Source: Lachnospiraceae bacterium (GTDB lineage Bacteria; Bacillota; Clostridia; Lachnospirales; Lachnospiraceae). Taken from it: 60,263 bases of DNA. Shown here piece by piece: positions 15,153 through 24,027 of the stretch. The translations under genes were made by a program, and so were the position numbers. The DNA lies in assembly GCA_017544405.1 (NCBI GenBank), contig JAFYEE010000117.1, positions 1-60,263 of the forward strand. The letters are read 5' to 3'. A model generated the notes under the pieces. It worked only from the letters and a program-made list of their open reading frames with translations, was not told the DNA's origin and did not search any database. Numbering within the stretch: the stretch's first letter is position 1; each line of letters opens with the position of its first letter.

Positions 15153-16586
15153 ATGAAAGAAGAGATCACAGTCAGAGAGCGCAGCGCCGAAAAATTCTAT
15201 TATGTGCAGAGACTTTCGGCACTGCTCGCTTTGTTTTTTGTGTTTTTTCCGGGGGTCAGTCCTTCGAGGATCTGCGGCCTGATCGGCAAGAACGTATCCC
15301 TTTTTACCTCCGGCATCTCCTACGGCACCATGACCTCCGCCATGGGTAGAGCCTTTGACAAGGGCTGGATCTCGGAAGGCTCCATGATCCTGCTGTTTGT
15401 CGGATCGCTTTTTCTGCTGCTCGGGATTGCGGCCAATGCCGCGAACGGATGTATGAGCCTGGGCAATCTGAAGACGAAGCGGCTTGGGATTCCGTTCGGA
15501 CTCGGCGGAAGCGCCGCCATGGTCCTCGGGATGGTACTGGTCTATGTCAGCTACGCGCAGGTGCTGCAGACGAGCCGTCCGGAGAAGGTGGAGCCCATGT
15601 TCCCGGGCGGGTATATGCTGTACCTCGTTCTCACCGCGCTGCTTCTGATCGTCAACCTTCTGCTGCTTTTCGTGCTGCCGAAGGCATCTGCGGACAGCCG
15701 GTATGAGATCGAACCGAAATACAAGCTCTTTCTCATGTTCCTTCCGTTTGCGCTGCTCTGCTTTGTATTCGCCTATCTGCCGCTGTACGGGTGGCGATAT
15801 GCGTTCTTTAACTACTCGGCCGGCCAGACCCTCTCCATGGAGAATTTTGTCGGTTTCAAGTGGTTTACCTCCCTTTTTTCCAGTCAGGCAACCAGATCCG
15901 ATGTGGTGCGTGTGCTTCGCAACACGCTGGCCATGTCGGGACTGGGGATCCTGACCAGCTGGCTGCCGATGGCATTCGCCATCTTCCTCAACGAGATCAA
16001 GACCTCCTGGTTCCGGCGCATGGTGCAGACCTTTACCACGATCCCGAACTTCATCAGCTGGGTCCTGGTCTATGCCGTAGCCCTGGCGATCTTCTCCACC
16101 GATGGCTTTATCAATACCATGTTCGGCGGGGATACGAACTATCTGATGGATGCTTCCCATATGTGGCTGAAGATGCTGCTGTGGGGGACCTGGAAGGGCA
16201 TCGGCTGGAGCGCGATCATCTACATTGCCGGAATCTCCGGCATCGACCAGCAGCTCTATGAGGCGGCCACGGTGGACGGCGCGGGGCGCTTCCAGAAGAT
16301 GTGGCACATCACGGTTCCCGGACTGCTCCCGACCTATTTTGTCATGCTGCTGATGTCCGTGGCCAATATCCTGAGCAACGGCATGGATCAGTATTTTGTC
16401 TTCAAGAATGCACAGAATGTGAAAACCATTGAGGTTCTGGACCTGTACGTCTACACCCTGGGTATCCAGAATGGTAATATACCGCTGTCCACGGTCATCG
16501 GTATGGTGAAATCCGTCGTAAGTGTGGTCCTGTTGTTCGGTGCGAACCGCATTTCCAAGGCGATCCGCGGCGAGAGCATCGTGTAA
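15153..16586 (+). CDS. ABC sugar transporter permease, LplB type, with N-terminal membrane extension
   Basis: The C-terminal 290 residues are an LplB/MalF-type permease: YLPLYGWRYAFFNY opens the domain, and the cytosolic EAA loop appears as YEAATVDGAGRFQKMWHITVPG. Unusually, about 185 residues precede it and contain roughly four additional membrane helices; standard LplB proteins are about 300 aa, whereas this one is 477 aa. The extension has no recognised domain. ATG 15153 has an ideal AAGGAGGAAGC site; the frame upstream of it lies across the terminator and is rejected. It is followed 12 bp later by the second permease. No ATPase gene is present in the locus, so a shared MsmX-like ATPase is likely. 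Confidence 0.9.
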   Translation: MKEEITVRERSAEKFYYVQRLSALLALFFVFFPGVSPSRICGLIGKNVSLFTSGISYGTMTSAMGRAFDKGWISEGSMILLFVGSLFLLLGIAANAANGCMSLGNLKTKRLGIPFGLGGSAAMVLGMVLVYVSYAQVLQTSRPEKVEPMFPGGYMLYLVLTALLLIVNLLLLFVLPKASADSRYEIEPKYKLFLMFLPFALLCFVFAYLPLYGWRYAFFNYSAGQTLSMENFVGFKWFTSLFSSQATRSDVVRVLRNTLAMSGLGILTSWLPMAFAIFLNEIKTSWFRRMVQTFTTIPNFISWVLVYAVALAIFSTDGFINTMFGGDTNYLMDASHMWLKMLLWGTWKGIGWSAIIYIAGISGIDQQLYEAATVDGAGRFQKMWHITVPGLLPTYFVMLLMSVANILSNGMDQYFVFKNAQNVKTIEVLDLYVYTLGIQNGNIPLSTVIGMVKSVVSVVLLFGANRISKAIRGESIV

Positions 16587-16598
16587 GGAGGAGGCATC

Positions 16599-17564
16599 AT
16601 GGCGAAGACAATGCAGGAACGCCTGGATGAAAAGGCGGAAAAGAAATATTATAGGACCCATAAGAAAAAGCTGGATGTATCTCCGGGAAACGTGACCTTC
16701 CATCTGCTGAATTACCTCTTTTTCGGGGTATTCACACTGCTCTGCATCTTCCCATTTTACTATCTGTTCATCAACACGATCTCCGACAATGATTTCGTGC
16801 GGAAAGGACAGATCACGCTCATCCCGCGCGGCATCAATATCAACAATTACCTGGCGATGGCCAACGTCAATGATCTGGGGAACGCATTTCTCGTATCCCT
16901 GGCGCGGACGCTGCTCGGCACGGCCCTGATGGTCGCGGCCTCCGCTCTGGTGGGCTATCTGGTGACGAAGCAGGAGATGTGGCATCGGAAGTTCTGGTAC
17001 CGGTTCCTGGTGATCACGATGTATTTCAACGCCGGAACGATCCCCTGGTATCTGAACATGTCGATGCTGGGCCTTACCAACAATTTCCTGGCATATATCA
17101 TCCCGGGCATTGTGGCGCCCTACAATATCATCCTGGTCAAGACCTACATCGAGTCGATCCCCTCGGAACTCGAGGAGAGCGCGCTGATCGACGGAGCCGG
17201 ATTTTTCACGGTATTCCGTAAGATCATCTGGCCGCTGTGCAAGCCGATCCTGGCGACCATCGCCATCTTCGGCTCGGTGGGCCACTGGAATGCCTTCACG
17301 GATTCCCTGATCCTGATGCAGAATGCGCCGGAGCTCTTCACGCTGCAGCACAGACTCTACATCTACCTGAACACGACATCGAATCTCGGCTCTCTCATGA
17401 GCACCGGCGGATCGGCCGCGGCGGCCGCTGCGCAGGCAGCCATGAGCACCAAGGTGCTGAAGTATACCATCTCCATGGTGACCGTGATTCCGATCCTGGT
17501 GGTCTATCCGTTCATGAACCGGTATTTTGAAAAGGGGATCATGCTCGGTGCGGTCAAGGGATAA
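16599..17564 (+). CDS. ABC sugar transporter permease, LplC/YtcP type
   Basis: A 321-aa carbohydrate permease with six predicted helices. The cytosolic EAA loop is seen as SELEESALIDGAGFFTVFRK, and the family C-terminus MNRYFEKGIMLGAVKG is intact. It forms the transmembrane heterodimer with the permease encoded just upstream and should move an oligosaccharide delivered by the solute-binding lipoproteins. The N-terminus is basic and charged before the first helix. AAGGAGGAGGC precedes ATG 16599. Confidence 0.92.
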   Translation: MAKTMQERLDEKAEKKYYRTHKKKLDVSPGNVTFHLLNYLFFGVFTLLCIFPFYYLFINTISDNDFVRKGQITLIPRGININNYLAMANVNDLGNAFLVSLARTLLGTALMVAASALVGYLVTKQEMWHRKFWYRFLVITMYFNAGTIPWYLNMSMLGLTNNFLAYIIPGIVAPYNIILVKTYIESIPSELEESALIDGAGFFTVFRKIIWPLCKPILATIAIFGSVGHWNAFTDSLILMQNAPELFTLQHRLYIYLNTTSNLGSLMSTGGSAAAAAAQAAMSTKVLKYTISMVTVIPILVVYPFMNRYFEKGIMLGAVKG

Positions 17565-17679
17565 CACGATTTAAGAATCTGAGACATCCGGAGCGGATGT
17601 CTGGGATACGGCGATGCAGGAAGCGCCGATTTTATGCGAAGAGAACAGACCTGCACTGCTTCTCACAGGAGGGAAAAGT

Positions 17680-19389
17680 ATGAAAAAGCTTAAGAGATTT
17701 GCCGCACTGGCCCTGACCGGTGTCATGACGGCGTCCCTGCTGGCAGGGTGTGGTTCTTCCGGATCCGGATCGTCTTCCGGATCGAAGAATGAGCCGATCA
17801 CCCTGACGGTCTTCAGTCAGCTGGCTAATTATTCCGGAGAACAGACCGGATGGTCCGCGGATATTCTGCTGGACAAGTTCAATGTGGTCCTGAACATCGT
17901 GCCGGATCTCAACGGTACCTACCAGACCCGCATGGAAGCAGGAGATCTCGGTGATATCGTGGTCTTCGGAAGCGACGGCACCGACTATACCAATGCCATC
18001 AAGGCGGGACTGCTCTATGATTGGAACGAGGATGACCTGCTCGCGGAGCACGGCACCTATATCCGTGACCATATGAGCAAGGCGCTGGAGCACAACGCAA
18101 AAGTAAAGCCGGACGGCGATACCTCCGATACGGTCTACGGCTTCGGCCACAATGTGGCGACGAGCTCCGAGAACCATGAAGCCTTCTTCTATACCTGGGA
18201 TATCCGCTGGGATCTGTACAAGCAGCTGGGATATCCGGAGGTAAATGAGCTGGAGGATCTCATTGATATCTTCGCGGATATGAAGGAGATCAATCCGATC
18301 GACGACAACGGCAATCCGACCTACGCCGTATCCCTCTGGCCCGACTGGGACGGCAGCATGGTCATGTATGTGAAGGCCACCGCAACCACCTATTACGGCT
18401 ATGATGAGCTTGGCGTCGGTCTCTACGATTCCAACACCGGCACCTTCCACGGATGCCTGGAGGAGAACGGTCCCTACCTCAGATCGCTGCGCTTCTACAA
18501 CCAGCTGTATCAGAGAGGTCTGCTGGATCCCGACTCCATGACCAATACCTATGACAAGATGAGTGAGAAGCTGAATGCTTCCGGCACTTTCTTCTCGATC
18601 TTCAACTATGCGGGCAGCTCAGCCTACAATACCGATGAGCACATGTCCCAGGGCAAGATGATGCTCTCCCTGACTCCGACCAATGCATCCCCCATTGCTT
18701 ACGGTATGAGCGTCACCGGCGGCAACCGGATCTGGTCCATCGGGGCCAAGACCGAGTATCCTGAGCTTTGCATGGATATCATCAACTATCTGTGCACGCC
18801 CGAGGGCAGACTGACCATGGAATACGGTCCGCAGGGCATCTGCTGGGACTATGATGATCAGGGCTACACCTACTTCACCGAGCTCGGCAAAAAGTGCCAC
18901 AATGATGTCAACACCTCCATGGAAGAGGCAGGCTTTACCGGCACCTTCCACGACGGACAGCTGCAGATCAACAATACGACCTGGAGCCTTTCCGCTGTCA
19001 ATCCCGATTCCAACGGCGAGCGCTTTGACGCGAACTTCTGGCTCAGCGAGCAGACGGAGCCCGCGTGCGAGACCGAGGCCGACTGGAGAAATTACTTCGG
19101 CGTAAGCTCTGTGGAAGAGTACATGGAGAAGTGCAACCATACGGTGGCTCCTTCCAGTGAATACACCGAGGGCAGCAAGGACGATGAATTCTAGACCAAG
19201 TGGGATCAGACGACCAACTGCATCGTCACTTATTCCTGGAATGCGATCTATGCCCAGAGCGACGCGGAATTTGATCAGATCGTCGCGGACATGATCGAAG
19301 AGGCCAACAATTACTACTATGAGGAGTGCGTGGCCTGGTCCGAGCAGGAAGCAGCAAGGAGAAAGGCGGCAGAGGACGCAGTCCGCTAA
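17680..19389 (+). pseudogene. Extracellular sugar-binding lipoprotein gene interrupted by an in-frame TAG
   Basis: ATG 17680, after AGGAGGG, starts an LplA-like solute-binding protein with lipobox LLAGC (C24) and an extracytoplasmic binding domain. At codon 505 (19192-19194) the frame meets TAG, but it then stays open for 64 more sense codons to TAA at 19387-19389. The downstream part encodes a convincing family C-terminus (IVTYSWNAIYAQSDAEF, then ADMIEEANNYYYEE and a basic helix) with the same codon character, and no start or ribosome site lies between. TAG is a normal stop in other genes of the window (moxR, the sensor kinase, yqeG, metA). A nonsense mutation is therefore likeliest; an assembly error or stop-codon read-through are alternatives. 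The truncated 504-aa product might still bind sugar. Confidence 0.8.
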
Positions 19390-19447
19390 AGGGCGCTTTT
19401 ACGGATCGGATGCCGTAAGGCTTTGATCCGGCCAAATGAAACACAGG

Positions 19448-19485
19448 GCGGGAGGGTTGTTTACAAACAGCCCTCCCGCGTTTTA
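19448..19485 (+). terminator. Hairpin terminator or attenuator between the binding-protein gene and yesL
   Basis: GCGGGAGGG (19448-19456) pairs with CCCTCCCGC (19471-19479), with further pairing inside the loop (TGTTT/AAACA), and GTTTTAT follows. It could end the first transporter transcript or reduce expression of the downstream yesL and second binding-protein genes. Confidence 0.75.
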
Positions 19486-19510
19486 TGATAAGGAGCGTAA
19501 GGAGCGGAAC

Positions 19511-20167
19511 ATGAAATTTTTCAGTGTCGACAGCCCGCTTTACCGGTTTCTGTCGCGGCTTTGGGATGTGGTACAACTGAATTTTCTCTGGCTGATCTGT
19601 GCGCTGCCGGTGGTGACCTTCGGAGCTTCCACCGCGGCCGCTTTTTCCGTGACGCTGAAGATGACGCAGGATCGGGAAGGGTATATCGCGCGGGATTTTT
19701 TCCGTGCCTTCCGGGAGAACTTAAGGCGCGGCATTCCGCTGGGACTTCTGTTCCTGGCGGCGCTCTATGCCCTGTATCTGGATGTGCAGATCCTCGGGGC
19801 AGCCGAGGCACACGAAGGGCTGCTTCTCGCGATGCTGATCCTCTTTGTGTTTGTATTTGTCATGGCCTTTCTCTACGCATTTGCGCTGCTTGCAAGGTAT
19901 GACAATTCTCTGACGGCGACGCTTCGCAATTCCTACCGGATCGGGATTCGCTTTTTCCCGCGGACCATCGCCTGTGTGCTGCTCTGCGCGGTGGAGACGG
20001 GACTTTTTCTGTGGAACCGCATTTTGATCTTTGTGGGATTTCTGATTGCGCCGGTCTGTATCATGCTCACGATCAGCGGATTTGCCATGGCGATCTTCCG
20101 GAGGCTCGAGCAGGAGCCGGGGGCCGTGAGCAATCCGGAAAAGCTTCGGGAGGAAGAGGGAGAATGA
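19511..20167 (+). CDS. YesL/DUF624-family membrane protein
   Basis: The 218-aa protein carries the DUF624 start pattern (SPLYRFLSRLWDVVQLNFLW), then CALPVVTFGASTAA and several membrane helices. YesL homologues are commonly encoded beside YesM/YesN and LplB/LplC-type transporter genes; their biochemical role is unknown. The start ATG 19511 follows AGGAGCGG; an upstream in-frame ATG at 19436 would initiate inside the terminator hairpin and is rejected. Its stop overlaps the next start as ATGA, so the second binding protein is translated in coupling with it. Confidence 0.88.
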   Translation: MKFFSVDSPLYRFLSRLWDVVQLNFLWLICALPVVTFGASTAAAFSVTLKMTQDREGYIARDFFRAFRENLRRGIPLGLLFLAALYALYLDVQILGAAEAHEGLLLAMLILFVFVFVMAFLYAFALLARYDNSLTATLRNSYRIGIRFFPRTIACVLLCAVETGLFLWNRILIFVGFLIAPVCIMLTISGFAMAIFRRLEQEPGAVSNPEKLREEEGE

Positions 20168-21822
20168 AGCACCATTCCGGGAAAAACGGAAAAGTGCATA
20201 TGCTGACGATCGGGTTTTTGGTACTGCTTCTCGCCCAGGCTGTGCTTGTCGGCTGTGCGGCGAGCGCGAGGCCCACGCAGGAGACGACGCCCGAGCCGAT
20301 CACCTTTACCTTCTACAACGAGATCGGGTCGGAGGATCCCTGGACCGATCCGGTGGCGCGTGCGATCACGGAGGCCACCGGCGTGACGCTGGAGACCCTC
20401 TATCCTTCGTCCGGAGGAGCGGACAACATCGAGCTTATGATCGCCACCGCCGAGTATCCGGATCTGATTTTCTCCAGAGAGGATGCGGGTCTTTTGATCG
20501 ACCGCGGCGCGCTGACGGATCTGGCGCCGCTGATCGAGGCGTACGGGCCCCATATCCGGGAGCTCTACGGGGAGGATTACGAGCGCCTGCGGAGCGATTC
20601 CGGGGCAGTCTACATCCTGTCGGCGGATCCGGTGCAGAACGGTACGGAGGGTACCTCCGGAAGCTTTCAGATGCAGTGGGCGGTGCTCAAGTATTTTGAC
20701 TACCGGATCCCGCAATCGGTCGATGCCTGCACCCGCATGCTCCGCAAATACATGGGACTGCATCAGAAGATCAACGGATATCCGACGATCGGCATCACGA
20801 TCTCGTGCTCCGACTGGCACTGGTACAACACCCTCTCAGAGCCTTCCGGCAGCATCGGATGCGGCAGTGAAGGGGACGGCCAGTGGATCGTGGACGAGGA
20901 CGGAACGGTCACCTATAAGCATCTCGCGCAGGGACAGAAGGAGTTCTTTTTCTGGCTGAACCAGATGTACCGGGAGGGGATCCTCGATCCGGAATTTGCC
21001 ACGCAGTCCCACGAGGAATATCTGAAAAAAATCTCTACCGGTCAGGTTCTGGCGCTGATGGATCAGAGATGGGATTACGAGGGGGCCGAGAAGGCGCTTG
21101 TGGCCGCAGGACAGCTGCAGCATACCTACGCCTGCCTCCCGGTCACCATGGAAGAGGGAATGGTCTGCAGGAGTCTTCAGCCGCAGCCGATCGCGTCCGG
21201 ATGGGGGATCGGGATCACCAAAGCCTGCAAGGATCCGGTCCGCGCGGTTCAGTTTCTGGACTGGCTGTGCAGCGAGGAAGGGCAGATCATGCTGCACTGG
21301 GGCCTGGAGGAGGTCAATTACGAGAAGACGGAAGAAGGGGTGCGCTACCGCACGCCGGAGGAGATCAGCGCCTCCCTGTCCGATGCCAATTATGCCGCCG
21401 CGACCGGTGTGGGAAGGCATGTATTTCCGTTCCCGACCTACGGAAGCAGGGCTTTGGACGCGGAAGGCCAGCCCATTGCGGTTCCGGGAGAAAAAAATGC
21501 TTCCCTCTACTACAATCTGCAGCAGAAGGAAGCGCTGGAACAATGGAAGGTATCGCGTCTTACGGATATTTTCCCGCAGCCGGAGGATCTTCCGGCTAAG
21601 ACCTACACGCCGCTCTATGCCAGGATCCTTCCGGCAGAGCTTGGGAAGAAGAAAAAGGAGCTGGATGCCATCGCCCGGGACGGTCTGATCGACTGCATCG
21701 TCTGTCCCGAGGAGGAATTCGAAGCGCGCTGGGAAGCGTTGCAAAAGGCGCTTCTGGATGCGGGCGCGGAGGAAGCGGGCGCACAGATGACGGAGCTTCT
21801 CCGGCAGGAACTGGGCCGGTAA
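20164..21822 (+). CDS. Second extracellular solute-binding lipoprotein of the sugar locus
   Basis: A 552-aa lipoprotein with a long positively charged N-terminus, a hydrophobic segment and lipobox LVGC (Cys at about residue 34). The mature protein is an LplA-type sugar-binding protein; near the C-terminus it has an EQWKVSRLTDIFPQPEDLPAK segment. It is only distantly similar to the upstream binding protein. The gene is coupled to yesL by a 4-bp ATGA overlap, with GGGAGA as ribosome site inside yesL. It may give the transporter a second specificity or compensate for the interrupted paralogue upstream. Its frame is intact and it ends at a strong bidirectional terminator. Confidence 0.88.
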   Translation: MKHHSGKNGKVHMLTIGFLVLLLAQAVLVGCAASARPTQETTPEPITFTFYNEIGSEDPWTDPVARAITEATGVTLETLYPSSGGADNIELMIATAEYPDLIFSREDAGLLIDRGALTDLAPLIEAYGPHIRELYGEDYERLRSDSGAVYILSADPVQNGTEGTSGSFQMQWAVLKYFDYRIPQSVDACTRMLRKYMGLHQKINGYPTIGITISCSDWHWYNTLSEPSGSIGCGSEGDGQWIVDEDGTVTYKHLAQGQKEFFFWLNQMYREGILDPEFATQSHEEYLKKISTGQVLALMDQRWDYEGAEKALVAAGQLQHTYACLPVTMEEGMVCRSLQPQPIASGWGIGITKACKDPVRAVQFLDWLCSEEGQIMLHWGLEEVNYEKTEEGVRYRTPEEISASLSDANYAAATGVGRHVFPFPTYGSRALDAEGQPIAVPGEKNASLYYNLQQKEALEQWKVSRLTDIFPQPEDLPAKTYTPLYARILPAELGKKKKELDAIARDGLIDCIVCPEEEFEARWEALQKALLDAGAEEAGAQMTELLRQELGR

Positions 21823-21870
21823 AAAAACGGACAGGGTAGCATACAAAATATGTACCTCTGTCCGTTTTTT
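21822..21870. terminator. Bidirectional terminator between the second binding-protein gene and yesN
   Basis: AAAAAACGGACAG (21822-21834) pairs with CTGTCCGTTTTTT (21858-21870), and an inner GGTA/TACC pairing extends the stem. A on one side and T on the other allow termination in both directions. Confidence 0.9.
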
Positions 21871-21873
21871 GCG

Positions 21874-23427
21874 TTATACGGTCCGGTTGGCCTTCCGGTA
21901 TTCCGCCGGGCTCATGCCGACGTATTTTTTGAACTTGATATGGAAATAGTCCACGTTCCGGTATCCCACGGCTTCCGCGATCGCATAGACCTTCAGATCC
22001 TCCTGCAGGAGCATCTCCCGGGCGCGGCTGATCCGCAGCTTGTCCACGTAGGTATTGAAATTTTCCCCCATTTTCCGGCTGAAGATCTTGCCCAGATAGG
22101 AGCTGTTGTAGCCGAAGAGCGGAGCGATATTTTCCAGTGTGATATTGCCGGCGTAGTTGTGATCGATGTAATGCAGTACGTCACCGAGGATGGAATCCCG
22201 CGAGGAATTGCCAATCGAGGACATCATGATCTCAAACTGTTCGGAGAAAAAGAGGATGATCTCGTACAGGTAATTCTTCTCGTGGATCGTGCGGATGATC
22301 TCCGCGTTGCCCGGCAGGGTCAGACCGCTGTCCCGATACCGCCGGCTCATTTCCTCCTTGATGCAGAGGAAGAGATCCGACAGAAAGAGCCGGATATCCT
22401 CAAGCGAATCGGAGGAGGGATAGAGGCTCCTCTGAAGCTGGTGGAGCGTCTGCGCCATCTCGTTGCGGTTGAAGGCCTGGATGTATTGCAGGAGCGCTTC
22501 GGCCGTGCTCTCAAGCAGGGACTTGCTCAGCACGGGAACGGTCGGATTGTAGGCCTCCGGTGAGTCGTATCCTACGGTATGCTGTCCCTGGTCGCAGAAA
22601 AAGCGGCGGCTGAGCAGCAATCTGGCATCCCGGTAGGAATCGGGAATCTCCTGCGGACGGTGAACCACCGGCCCGTAGGCGAAGAAGAGGGAATCGAGCG
22701 GCGATCCGCTCTGCGGAGGTTCCTCCAGTTCGAAACGATCCAGAAAAGAGCGGAACTTGGCCTGTGCACTGGCGGTCTTAAGCAGAATGCAGTCCTTCTC
22801 CTCGATGAGGAGCGTTTCAAAATCGCGGTTTTCCTGGTTGGTCACGCGCAGAAGCTCCGCAAAATCATAGGAGGACTCGGTATCTCCGCCGCCGAATTTC
22901 TCGGTGAGTACGATCTGGAAGGGACCGGTAAAGCCGCCGAGCTCCTCGAGTACCTCAGGGTCGCTTTCCGTCTCTCCGAGGATCAGATCGCGCAGGATCG
23001 CATCCCGCGCCTTCTCGCGGAAGAGCGCATTCTGGGTGCGGGAAGCCTCCTGTTCATCCAGCCGGGTCCGAATCATGGCGAGCAGCTCGCCGAGCTCCTC
23101 CTCGTCCACGGGCTTGGTCAGGTAATCGACCGCTTCGAGCCGGATGGCTTCCTGCGCATATTTGAAATCGGAATAACCGCTCAGAAAGATCACATTGCCG
23201 GTAAACCCTTTTTCCTTTGCCCTTTTGAGGACCTCGAGACCGGAGAGACCGGGCATGTTGATATCCATGAGTACCACGTCCGGATGGCAGCGCAGCATGA
23301 AGTCGAGGGTCTGCTCCCCGCCGGCCGCTTCTCCGGCGATATGAAAGCCAAGCTCTTCCCAGGACAGCAGGCTCTTTAAACCTTCCCGGATGATGGATTC
23401 ATCGTCCGCAATCAATAATTCATACAT
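21874..23427 (-). CDS. YesN-type response regulator, receiver plus AraC DNA-binding domain
   Basis: The 517-aa protein begins with a CheY-like receiver (acidic pair D8/D9, phospho-acceptor D55 in VLMDINMPG, K105 in LTKPVDE). A long middle region of unassigned fold (about 130-405) follows, then a C-terminal AraC/XylS helix-turn-helix pair with GYNSSYLGKIFSRKMGENF and AVGYRNVDYFHIKFKKY. It is the natural partner of the YesM-type kinase at 11303 and probably activates the sugar-uptake operon. ATG 23427 begins the conserved MYELLIADDE; upstream in-frame codons to 23487 fall in the promoter and are rejected. It is transcribed toward the transporter genes from a strong promoter at 23450-23478. Confidence 0.92.
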   Translation of the reverse strand: MYELLIADDESIIREGLKSLLSWEELGFHIAGEAAGGEQTLDFMLRCHPDVVLMDINMPGLSGLEVLKRAKEKGFTGNVIFLSGYSDFKYAQEAIRLEAVDYLTKPVDEEELGELLAMIRTRLDEQEASRTQNALFREKARDAILRDLILGETESDPEVLEELGGFTGPFQIVLTEKFGGGDTESSYDFAELLRVTNQENRDFETLLIEEKDCILLKTASAQAKFRSFLDRFELEEPPQSGSPLDSLFFAYGPVVHRPQEIPDSYRDARLLLSRRFFCDQGQHTVGYDSPEAYNPTVPVLSKSLLESTAEALLQYIQAFNRNEMAQTLHQLQRSLYPSSDSLEDIRLFLSDLFLCIKEEMSRRYRDSGLTLPGNAEIIRTIHEKNYLYEIILFFSEQFEIMMSSIGNSSRDSILGDVLHYIDHNYAGNITLENIAPLFGYNSSYLGKIFSRKMGENFNTYVDKLRISRAREMLLQEDLKVYAIAEAVGYRNVDYFHIKFKKYVGMSPAEYRKANRTV

Positions 23428-23449
23428 GTTTTCAAACCTCGTAAATTGG

Positions 23450-23478
23450 ATTATAATAAGTAGGATTTTCTTTGTCAA
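23450..23478 (-). promoter_or_regulatory. Consensus sigma-A promoter of yesN, overlapping a divergent -10 box
   Basis: On the minus strand TTGACA (23473-23478) and TATAAT (23450-23455) are spaced by exactly 17 bp, both perfect. The palindromic ATTATAAT also reads TATAAT on the plus strand (23452-23457), which may serve yqeG with a weak -35 (TTTTCA). The two divergent promoters would exclude each other. Confidence 0.8.
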
Positions 23479-23499
23479 CGCGAGCAAAATGGAGAAAGC

Positions 23500-24024
23500 A
23501 TGGGGTTTTTAAGTCAGTTTTATCCGGATGCGGAGGCTCCTTCCGCATACGGTCTGCCCTATCGGAGCATGTATGAGAGAGGCTACCGGGGCATTATTTT
23601 TGATATCGACAATACGCTGGTTCCCCACGGGGCGCCGGCCGATGAGCAGGCGATCCTTCTATTTGCAAAGCTCCATACGCTGGGCTTTGCGACGCTTCTG
23701 CTCTCGAACAATAAGGATCCGCGGGTAAAGCCCTTTGCGGAAGCTGTCGGCGCGCTCTACATCTGTAAGGCCGGCAAGCCTGCGCGGAAGGGCTATGAGG
23801 AGGCCATGCGGATCATGCACACGGATCCCGGGACCACGCTCCTGGTCGGAGATCAGCTCTTTACGGATGTCTGGGGAGCACGCCGCGCGGGGATCTTCAG
23901 TATTCTGACCAAACCCATCCATCCGCGCGAGGAGATCCAGATCGTCCTGAAGCGCCGGCTCGAGGCGATCGTACTTTTCTTTTATCACAGACAGGAAGAG
24001 AAAGCGCATCTGCGCGGGAGGTAG
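23500..24024 (+). CDS. yqeG: YqeG-family HAD phosphatase (subclass IIIA)
   Basis: The 174-aa protein shows HAD motif I FDIDNTLVPHG (D35, D37), motif II around LLSNNKD, and the KPARKGYEEAMR and LVGDQLFTDVWGARRAGI motifs III/IV. YqeG is a small HAD hydrolase whose physiological substrate in Clostridia is uncertain; relatives include mitochondrial phosphatidylglycerophosphate phosphatase. GGAG lies 5 nt before ATG 23500. It heads the yqeG-aroE-aroK-aroQ operon, with only 3 bp before aroE. It stops at TAG. Confidence 0.9.
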   Translation: MGFLSQFYPDAEAPSAYGLPYRSMYERGYRGIIFDIDNTLVPHGAPADEQAILLFAKLHTLGFATLLLSNNKDPRVKPFAEAVGALYICKAGKPARKGYEEAMRIMHTDPGTTLLVGDQLFTDVWGARRAGIFSILTKPIHPREEIQIVLKRRLEAIVLFFYHRQEEKAHLRGR

Positions 24025-24027
24025 AAG

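Noticed and set aside
13326..17567. A 4.2-kb open frame on the minus strand across the surface-protein and permease genes
   Set aside because: It is antisense to three convincing genes with signal peptides, ribosome sites and family motifs; the open frame is a by-product of their codon bias.
19192..19194. Pyrrolysine or TAG reassignment as explanation of the in-frame stop
   Set aside because: TAG is used as the true stop of moxR, the sensor kinase, yqeG and metA in this window, and sugar-binding proteins are not known pyrrolysine proteins.
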